In this document: piece by piece, positions 1 through 5,012 of the stretch | Layout: every line of letters begins with the position of its first letter | Position numbering within the stretch: the stretch's first letter is position 1 | Source of the DNA: Methanobacteriota archaeon | GTDB lineage: Archaea; Thermoplasmatota; Poseidoniia; Poseidoniales; Poseidoniaceae | Assembly: GCA_002701145.1 (NCBI GenBank) | Contig: PAEE01000087.1 | Coordinates: 1 to 5,012, forward strand | Length of the DNA: 5,012 nt | Direction of reading: 5' to 3' | Notes under the pieces: model-generated | What the model saw: the letters and a program-made list of their open reading frames with translations, nothing else | Databases searched by the model: none | What the model was told of the DNA's origin: nothing | Program-made: the position numbers and the translations under genes

Positions 1-2
1 TA

Positions 3-3000
3 ACGGCTTATGCTGAACCACTTTTCGAAGGTGACTTTGACAACATGACGCCTTTCCAACAATTTATTCTCAGGTTTGCTGAGATGGCTGGAGAAATATC
101 TGAAACCGACATACAAGATCTTGATGGAGACGATATTCCAGATGTCATTAGATTCCAATACGAAAACCTACTCGATACCCAAGAGGGGCAAGCATGGACT
201 TTGAAGATGCAAACTGATGCACCTTGGGTAAATGATGCATTTGATGACTTCAACACTCTACCGGAAGATATTCTTGAAATTGTAATCGATTCTACTGAAA
301 ACCCAGTATGGGGAGAGACAGGAGAAGTATTGGAAGAATTTGGTTCTTGGATGAGTAATGCTACAAGGTCAAACATAGATTCAGAGTGGCCTAACTATGA
401 TGAAGAGGGCGACGATGATGAAAATGATGATGAAAATGATGACGGAGGACCAGAACCTGTTATCTTCGATGAATTACATCCTATGCAAACAATGGACTAT
501 GACTCTCACTTGCTAGAGTTAGGAATTTCTCTAAGATTTGATACTGACGCATATTGTGATGGAGAGGAACAACGCTCTGAGGAAGAATGGAATGATGAAG
601 AAATCAGCATATCTATGACCAATGAAAGAGGGTACCAAGTTACTACTGAACTAAACAAGAGAAGTCAATGGGACGATGAATACGTCGGATTGTTAATTGC
701 TCCAGAAATGGAGTCTACAACTTGGACTCTATCGCAACCGCTTGAAGGTTACGATAGCTGTGAGATATCATATGCTAAAATCGAGGTCGAATCCCAAAGA
801 GCATCTATGCTTGAATCGATGGCAATAGAAAATAATGATGAAGCATTCATGGTCTCTGCTCTAGGAGTTTTAGTTGAGCAGGACGAAATCTCACAATTAG
901 GAGATTCTGTCACAGTTACTTCACAAACCTATGACTCAGCGGGAGTATATACTGAGGCTGAAGCAGATATTGCAATACTTCGTATCTCTCCGCAACTAGG
1001 TCAATCTGCTGCAGAATCCCTGTCTCCACAAGGCGATCATGACTTCACTGTAAATTACCCAGGCACTCTCGAAGGATTCTACACTGGACAAGACCTAGAC
1101 GGAGATATGACCATTGAAATTATGCCAATGGGAGAATATAATGACGACAGTCGTGACAGAGATCATCCACAATCCTATGAATTCGAAGCAATAGAATTGA
1201 CATCTAATGGTGCAAGTTGGGATGCTAGTAATTACCTTCCAAACGAAAGAGGAGTTGTTGATTTAGTAATTTCAGGAACTACAACTGAAGGAATTGAATT
1301 CACTGAAATGAGACAGATGCCTCTTCCAGGAAGCCTTGGCTGTACTTCTTCTGAAGGAAGCGCTAATGGAAATAATGTGAATGTTGGATACAACTATCGC
1401 ACCTTTGAAGCAGATGAAGGAGAACAATTTTACAAACCAATTTTAGATAGTGTAACTGTATCTTGGGGCGATGGTCAAGAATCGGAATATATTGTAAATG
1501 AAAATACAGAAAGTGCTTGGGAAGGTCATGATTATGCTAGCTCTGGAGAGTATTACATCGGTGTAGAATACGAAGATGAAAATGGTATGACACATACTGA
1601 CAATCTAAGGTACGATACCGACATGGGATTCTGGCAGGAAGACTCCGAGTCGGATGAAGGCGGCTATTGGACTGGCTGGATTGGTGATACTGATTGCTGG
1701 CTAGAAAGTGAAGAAGCCAGCACGCCATCTCCTGAAGTAATTGATAATTTCATCACAGGAGGACCTGTAGAAGTGATTACTGAACAAGTAATGGATGTCG
1801 ACGAAAATGGACTCGCAAGTCTAACATTCAGTCCAAACCACCCGGGAATGTACATCACAATCGTTCAATCAAAGGCGGTAATGGATGATGGAGAAACTAA
1901 GACTGGAATCGGTCTAAACTTTGTTTATGTAACCCGAGGATCTTTGGAAATTCAAGGATTAACTCAAGTAACAACTTTTGCTGGACTCCCAGTATATACG
2001 AGGGAATCAACTTCTGAATTACAAGCCTTAACAGTCACAACATCAGGCATTTCTAGCGATGAATACAATGTCACATTAGGAATTGCTCCTCTAAAAATCG
2101 ATGTTGCATTCCCTGACTTTGATTGGGATTCTATTAACGAAGCTGAATTGCATGAGTTAGAATTCCAACAAGGAGATAATGCGAGAACTCAAGAGGTTAG
2201 ATTCGATGCTCCAATTTCATTCATTGGTGCTGCAGTTACTGCGCCAGATGAAGGAATAGAGTTGGAAGCAGCTCACTTTGGAATTGTTCTAAACAACCCT
2301 GCTCAGTTGGATATGCTAGGCTCATTAGGTCCTGGCCAAACCACTAACGTAGCTCTTAACGAAGAGTTTGGTGAAGCAACTAGGATTTTGTCAGTTGCAG
2401 TTCCTCAAGAAGGGTTTGACCCTGCTACGATTGATTTTGCATCATTTACATCTTTCATCTATGATGAAGGAATCAGACCAGATGTAGGATGGGTTGCTGC
2501 GGATGAAAAATCAGTTGAAATCTGTGAAAACATGGAAACGGCACCGGAATATGACTCTAGTAACTATAACTTAATAATCGGATTAGAACATAGATACGAC
2601 AATAGATTCAAAATCGCTGAAGACCTTATCGACCCTTCAAATGCAATTCTAATGGACAATGATGGAAACGAAGTACAGCCAGTTCCCCAAATGAATGAAG
2701 ACGGGGAATATGTCGATTGGAAGGAGTCATGGGAAGGTTCTGGGATGATGAATGCGCACTTTAATCTAGATTCTGAAACCGAATACATATTACATACTGG
2801 AACAGAGGTGGACTCCGAATTCGAGGTTATGCCAAATGAGTACAGCTACGACGAAAATTGTGGTTCTGATGATGAACTGAGTGAAGAAGAAGCATTCGAT
2901 ATGTTCGATGACTTGTTCGGAAATGTCAAGTCCATAGCATGGGGAATCGGTTCCAGTGCTGACCTTTCATTACCTGATTTGGCATCACCGATTAGTAACT

Positions 3001-4055
3001 ATACCGTACTGGCTCTTGTTCAGCAAGGTACTGGAGATTCTGCAACAATCACCGCTGCAATCGGTTCACAAGTTGCAGAGCCAAACCCTGAGCCTCTTGT
3101 AATGAAGAACCTCACACTGGAATTACTACCTGAAAATCCATCACCTGGTGACGTTATTCTGGTAACTGCTACCGATGCAGAAACCGGAACACCTGTAGAA
3201 TTCCTTTCGGTTCTCGTACTTGAAGATGGATTGACTCTGTTCAGCGACCTGAGCGATTATAATGGTCAAGCAACATTCACTTTAGAAGAAGGAACTCTGA
3301 TGATTAGAGCATCAGGTGGAATGTATAATCCTGCTGAGATTACCATAACCGTAACTGAAGACGGAACAGTAATCGATGAAACAGCAGATAATGACAACGA
3401 TGGAATCTCGGATCAATTCGATGATGATGATGATAACGATGGAATTCCTGATGATGAGGATGATAACCCATTCGAGCCTGACAATCCAGATAATACTGAT
3501 GACCTAGATATGGACAATGTAATCGATGGATATGACTTATGTCCAAACACACCTGCTGGTGAACCTGTTAACTCCGATGGCTGTTCTGATTCACAACTCG
3601 GTAATGGTGACGACACCTCCGGAATGACAGCATGTGAGGAATGGGAATATTGGAACCCTGACCTCGTAGATGAATCATTACCTGGAAATGGATGCCCAGA
3701 TTATGAAGCTGAAGAAAATTCATCTTCTGATTCTTCAGAAAGCAAGATTTTAGGAATGGCACCATTGACATTTGGAGCGATTGTTGCAGGAATAATAGTT
3801 GCAGCAGTAGTAGCATTACTATTCGTTCGTAGAAGTGACAATGATGATGACTGGTTCCAAGAGCAAGATAGCATGTTCGCAGATGAATACATCAAACCAA
3901 TTCCAGCAGTTGCACCAGTAAGTCAACCCAGAGGTCCACCTCCTAGCCTACAAGGACAAATGCAAGATGGCTATGAAGTCGCTGAGTACCCAGCAGGTAG
4001 TCAGAATTGGTGGTGGAAGAATCAACAATCTGGCAGTTGGGAAGAATGGAAGTAA
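3..4055 (+). CDS. Very large acidic membrane-anchored surface protein with PKD-like and calcium-binding repeats (5' partial)
   Basis: The frame is open from the left edge to a TAA at 4053-4055. The first ATG inside it is at 45 (used here as residue 1; 1336 residues from there). A GGTGA at 30-34 could serve that ATG, but no signal peptide follows it, and a protein with this architecture needs one, so the true start is probably upstream. Order of parts: acidic helical N-terminus with a DLDGDDIPD loop (25-33); Asp/Glu/Asn linker (119-134); unassigned beta-rich region; PKD-like domain (about 443-520); possible Ig-like segment (about 575-640); unassigned centre; transthyretin-like domain (about 1020-1105); TSP3-like loops (1115-1180); membrane helix (about 1240-1261) followed by RR; aromatic tail to 1336. 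The ten cysteines (171, 239, 433, 551, 827, 939, 1166, 1180, 1197, 1217) all lie before the helix, as expected for an exposed ectodomain. Predicted topology is type I, outside to inside. The role is unknown; adhesion, ligand binding or envelope scaffolding are possible. I do not recognise a named gene. Confidence 0.9.
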   Translation, partial: TAYAEPLFEGDFDNMTPFQQFILRFAEMAGEISETDIQDLDGDDIPDVIRFQYENLLDTQEGQAWTLKMQTDAPWVNDAFDDFNTLPEDILEIVIDSTENPVWGETGEVLEEFGSWMSNATRSNIDSEWPNYDEEGDDDENDDENDDGGPEPVIFDELHPMQTMDYDSHLLELGISLRFDTDAYCDGEEQRSEEEWNDEEISISMTNERGYQVTTELNKRSQWDDEYVGLLIAPEMESTTWTLSQPLEGYDSCEISYAKIEVESQRASMLESMAIENNDEAFMVSALGVLVEQDEISQLGDSVTVTSQTYDSAGVYTEAEADIAILRISPQLGQSAAESLSPQGDHDFTVNYPGTLEGFYTGQDLDGDMTIEIMPMGEYNDDSRDRDHPQSYEFEAIELTSNGASWDASNYLPNERGVVDLVISGTTTEGIEFTEMRQMPLPGSLGCTSSEGSANGNNVNVGYNYRTFEADEGEQFYKPILDSVTVSWGDGQESEYIVNENTESAWEGHDYASSGEYYIGVEYEDENGMTHTDNLRYDTDMGFWQEDSESDEGGYWTGWIGDTDCWLESEEASTPSPEVIDNFITGGPVEVITEQVMDVDENGLASLTFSPNHPGMYITIVQSKAVMDDGETKTGIGLNFVYVTRGSLEIQGLTQVTTFAGLPVYTRESTSELQALTVTTSGISSDEYNVTLGIAPLKIDVAFPDFDWDSINEAELHELEFQQGDNARTQEVRFDAPISFIGAAVTAPDEGIELEAAHFGIVLNNPAQLDMLGSLGPGQTTNVALNEEFGEATRILSVAVPQEGFDPATIDFASFTSFIYDEGIRPDVGWVAADEKSVEICENMETAPEYDSSNYNLIIGLEHRYDNRFKIAEDLIDPSNAILMDNDGNEVQPVPQMNEDGEYVDWKESWEGSGMMNAHFNLDSETEYILHTGTEVDSEFEVMPNEYSYDENCGSDDELSEEEAFDMFDDLFGNVKSIAWGIGSSADLSLPDLASPISNYTVLALVQQGTGDSATITAAIGSQVAEPNPEPLVMKNLTLELLPENPSPGDVILVTATDAETGTPVEFLSVLVLEDGLTLFSDLSDYNGQATFTLEEGTLMIRASGGMYNPAEITITVTEDGTVIDETADNDNDGISDQFDDDDDNDGIPDDEDDNPFEPDNPDNTDDLDMDNVIDGYDLCPNTPAGEPVNSDGCSDSQLGNGDDTSGMTACEEWEYWNPDLVDESLPGNGCPDYEAEENSSSDSSESKILGMAPLTFGAIVAGIIVAAVVALLFVRRSDNDDDWFQEQDSMFADEYIKPIPAVAPVSQPRGPPPSLQGQMQDGYEVAEYPAGSQNWWWKNQQSGSWEEWK
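399..458 (+). repeat. Acidic linker with 12-bp tandem repeat
   Basis: Positions 414-437 hold two exact copies of GATGATGAAAAT, followed by a further GAT at 438-440. They encode DDEN twice inside an Asp/Glu/Asn-rich linker (residues 119-134) that ends in GGPEP. The linker separates the helical N-terminal part from the beta-rich ectodomain. The repeat looks like a replication-slippage product that keeps the reading frame because its unit is a multiple of three. A flexible, negatively charged spacer is the likely role. Confidence 0.75.
1371..1604 (+). other. PKD-like beta-sandwich domain within the surface protein
   Basis: Residues about 443-520 show the usual PKD landmarks. A VSWGDG motif (S473, W474, G475, D476, G477) is followed by HDY (495-497), then SSGEYYIGVEYEDENG, which matches the H-x-Y...G-x-Y-x-V-x-V-x-D pattern of the family. 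PKD domains are extracellular Ig-like folds common in archaeal surface proteins and secreted hydrolases, where they mediate protein or polysaccharide contacts. The domain is somewhat longer between WGDG and HDY than a minimal PKD, so it may be a diverged member. Confidence 0.7.
3102..3362 (+). other. Transthyretin / carboxypeptidase-regulatory-like beta domain within the surface protein
   Basis: Residues about 1020-1105 alternate short beta strands in the order typical of this fold: NLTLELLPENPSPGD, then TATDAETGTPVEF, then DYNGQATFTLEEG, then MIRASGGMYNPAEITITV. The 'D-x-x-G-x-A-x-F-x-L-x-x-G' stretch followed by an 'I-x-A-x-G' strand is the recognisable part. Such domains are usually structural spacers or binding modules in exported proteins. 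It sits directly before the calcium-loop region, as a stalk would. A generic bacterial Ig-like domain is the alternative reading. Confidence 0.5.
3375..3590 (+). other. Thrombospondin type 3-like calcium-binding repeat region
   Basis: Residues 1111-1182 contain consecutive Asp-rich loops: DNDNDGISDQFD (1115-1126), then DDDNDGIPDDED (1128-1139), then a shorter one around DMDNVIDGYD (1155-1164). This runs into LCPNTPAGEPVNSDGC, in which C1166 and C1180 can form the disulfide typical of these repeats. DxDxDGxxDxxD loops bind calcium in thrombospondin type 3 and OmpA-associated repeats. Here they form a stalk just outside the membrane helix, and seawater calcium would stiffen it. Confidence 0.85.
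3420..3434 (+). repeat. (GAT)5 trinucleotide run in the calcium-loop region
   Basis: Five consecutive GAT codons encode D1126-D1130 inside the calcium-binding stretch. Use of the same codon for every Asp is what slippage would produce, and the unit keeps the frame. Confidence 0.7.
3762..3827 (+). other. C-terminal transmembrane helix and RR stop-transfer
   Basis: Residues about 1240-1261 are uncharged and rich in Ala, Val, Ile and Leu, and are followed at once by R1262-R1263. A Ser/Asp/Glu-rich stretch precedes them. By the positive-inside rule the large acidic part is outside the cell and the last 75 or so residues are cytoplasmic. This is the only clear membrane helix in the visible part of the protein. 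Confidence 0.9.
3936..4052 (+). other. Proline-then-tryptophan cytoplasmic tail, WW-domain-like
   Basis: The predicted cytoplasmic tail contains PPP (1298-1300), then GYE (1309-1311), a short loop, WWW (1322-1324), K-N, then SGSW (1329-1332) and a terminal EEWK. The order G-[WY]-E, central aromatic cluster, N, then a small-residue turn and W resembles a WW domain, although the closing proline is absent. It could be a small protein-interaction module or a sorting tag. The similarity is by eye and the segment is short. Confidence 0.4.
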
Positions 4056-4116
4056 TGCCTTACTTTTCTCAATTGATACAGATTAGTTGATTGCATAGAC
4101 TCTGTGTGGAGTTGTT
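4056..4116 (+). promoter_or_regulatory. Short intergenic gap with ribosome-binding site GGAG
   Basis: This 61-base gap separates two genes on the same strand. GGAG at 4108-4111 lies five bases before the ATG at 4117 and matches part of the archaeal anti-Shine-Dalgarno complement, which supports that start. I see no convincing TATA box or BRE element and only a short T-rich patch (4060-4069), so read-through from the upstream gene is plausible. Confidence 0.55.
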
Positions 4117-5012
4117 ATGAAGCCAGAAAATATCAGACTCTCGATTCTATTGAGTCTGGTTATTTGTTCTGGAATGATGTTTGTTGCACCGGTCAACTTA
4201 GTTCTGAATACTGAGTCGGTTTTTGATGACCCTGCAGTAAAGAGAATAAACGAAGAGAGAATTGAAGATTACAATTCGAAAGGACAACTAATCCTCAAAA
4301 TAACACATGATGATGGACGCTCCATTACCAGTGACTTCTCTCTGGTTCAGAAACTAATGCAATTGGAAGCAGAATTACTGGATGGTTCAAACTCCAGTAC
4401 ATCATGGGATAATGAAGAAGTGGTTGTCGCAAAGTTACAAACACCTTTCAGTGCTTGGTCTGATGCTTTCGAATCAAGAAACCGCTCCTTAGAAAATGCC
4501 ACAAAATGGGCAGATGTTCTCCAGCCACCAATCGAAGGTGGTTGGTGTGGAAACCAATCCACTAGCATGGAATCTAGTGCTTTTGAGACAACCCTACTCC
4601 TACTACCAAAGGAAGCTAATTTTGGTGTAGCCTGTCCTTCATTCCCAGGGGCAAATGAACAGCAAGCGCCTAATTCAGACGAGATACTTTGGCTCATATG
4701 GCTGGATAGTGTGGATGAAGAAGATGGAACTGACTGGAATAGCCTGACGTTATGGGCCGAAAAGGTAAGTGATGAAACTGAATTTGAAGTTGATGCAGTG
4801 GGTGTCAACATGCTATTCCAGAAAGCAAAGGTAGTGGCTGAAGACGACCTGACATCAATATTGATACCTTCAGTAATATTCCTGGCATTAGTGATGTATG
4901 TGGTGATTAGAGATTGGAAAATCTCATTGGTCACATTAGGAAGCGTTGGGCTAATTATTGCCGCTGAAGCAGGATTAATTTCCGCATTAGGATTCGATAT
5001 TTCGATAATTGA
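4117..5012 (+). CDS. RND-superfamily (MMPL/SSD-like) exporter, N-terminal part (3' partial)
   Basis: The ATG at 4117 has GGAG five bases upstream, and the frame stays open to the right edge for 298 full codons. Residues about 7-25 form a first membrane helix (LSILLSLVICSGMMFVAP). Residues about 30-245 form a hydrophilic extracytoplasmic domain with a possible C144-C173 disulfide and N-glycosylation sequons at N92, N122, N127 and N146. Helix two is about 247-264, then a short R-D-W-K turn, then helix three about 269-292 with G-rich faces, ending at GFDISII. One helix, a large outer loop, then a tight helical hairpin joined by a short charged turn is the RND/MMPL layout; family members drive export of lipids, peptides or drugs using the proton gradient. 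The proton-relay residues of helix four and the second half of the protein are outside the window, so substrate and activity cannot be judged. It could also belong to the sterol-sensing-domain-like group without transport activity. Confidence 0.8.
   Translation, partial: MKPENIRLSILLSLVICSGMMFVAPVNLVLNTESVFDDPAVKRINEERIEDYNSKGQLILKITHDDGRSITSDFSLVQKLMQLEAELLDGSNSSTSWDNEEVVVAKLQTPFSAWSDAFESRNRSLENATKWADVLQPPIEGGWCGNQSTSMESSAFETTLLLLPKEANFGVACPSFPGANEQQAPNSDEILWLIWLDSVDEEDGTDWNSLTLWAEKVSDETEFEVDAVGVNMLFQKAKVVAEDDLTSILIPSVIFLALVMYVVIRDWKISLVTLGSVGLIIAAEAGLISALGFDISII
4134..4158 (+). repeat. Inverted repeat CAGACTC / GAGTCTG inside the start of the exporter gene
   Basis: CAGACTC at 4134-4140 and GAGTCTG at 4152-4158 are perfect reverse complements around an 11-base loop. 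The stem can be extended by a T-G and an A-T pair to nine pairs. The sequence AGACTCT also occurs directly at 4097-4103, upstream of the ribosome-binding site. The repeat spans codons 6-14, which encode the first membrane helix. Confidence 0.6.

Noticed and set aside
8..376. A 122-codon minus-strand open frame at the left edge
   Set aside because: It is Ser-rich and motif-free, and lies opposite the acidic codons of the surface protein, as expected of a shadow of GAT/GAA-rich coding sequence.
3375..3535. The repetitive GAT-rich tract as a CRISPR-like or other non-coding repeat array
   Set aside because: The repeats are codon-periodic, stay in frame and encode classic calcium-binding loops, so protein-level repetition explains them.
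4060..4076. Possible terminator: T-rich patch followed by the palindrome TCAATTGA
   Set aside because: The longest T run is four bases and the palindrome has no loop, so it cannot make a useful hairpin. The evidence is too weak for a terminator.
4156..4170. Possible lipoprotein signal (L-V-I-C) in the exporter's first helix
   Set aside because: A lipobox needs a small residue such as Gly, Ala or Ser just before the Cys, but here it is Ile. The Cys is better explained as part of the membrane helix.
4347..4934. A 195-codon open frame on the minus strand opposite the exporter gene
   Set aside because: It lies wholly inside the exporter reading frame, which has a ribosome-binding site and a clear membrane-protein pattern. 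The minus-strand product shows no family motif and reads as an antisense shadow.

Overview
The window looks like part of a marine archaeal genome, most likely a Marine Group II euryarchaeon (Ca. Poseidoniia). I infer this from style, not from a marker gene. The DNA is fairly AT-rich. It encodes a very large, strongly acidic surface protein with DxDxDG calcium-binding repeats, one C-terminal membrane helix and a short aromatic tail, followed by an RND/MMPL-type exporter gene. No rRNA, tRNA, CRISPR array or insertion sequence is visible.

Layout: positions 3-4055 (+) are almost entirely one reading frame, open to the left edge of the window, so the gene is cut at its 5' end. Its product reads, in order: an acidic helical N-terminal part with one DLDGD loop; an Asp/Glu/Asn linker built on a 12-bp tandem repeat; a long beta-rich stretch of unknown family; a PKD-like domain; a possible second Ig-like segment; about 370 residues with no recognisable family; a transthyretin/carboxypeptidase-regulatory-like beta domain; thrombospondin-type-3-like calcium loops; a Cys-bracketed juxtamembrane segment; one transmembrane helix; and a proline- and tryptophan-containing cytoplasmic tail. 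Positions 4056-4116 form a 61-base gap with a GGAG ribosome-binding site at its end. From 4117 to the right edge (+) runs the 5' part of an RND-superfamily (MMPL/SSD-like) exporter. The visible part covers the first membrane helix, the extracytoplasmic domain and helices two and three; the rest lies outside.

The two genes share a strand and a short gap and may be co-transcribed. A membrane-anchored, calcium-binding, multi-domain surface protein beside an RND exporter suggests a cell-envelope locus in which the surface protein could act with, or be handled near, the exporter. That link is inference from position only. Nothing in the window proves a new system. The most unusual features are the WW-domain-like tail of the surface protein, its large unassigned central region, and complementary short repeats around the exporter's start codon.
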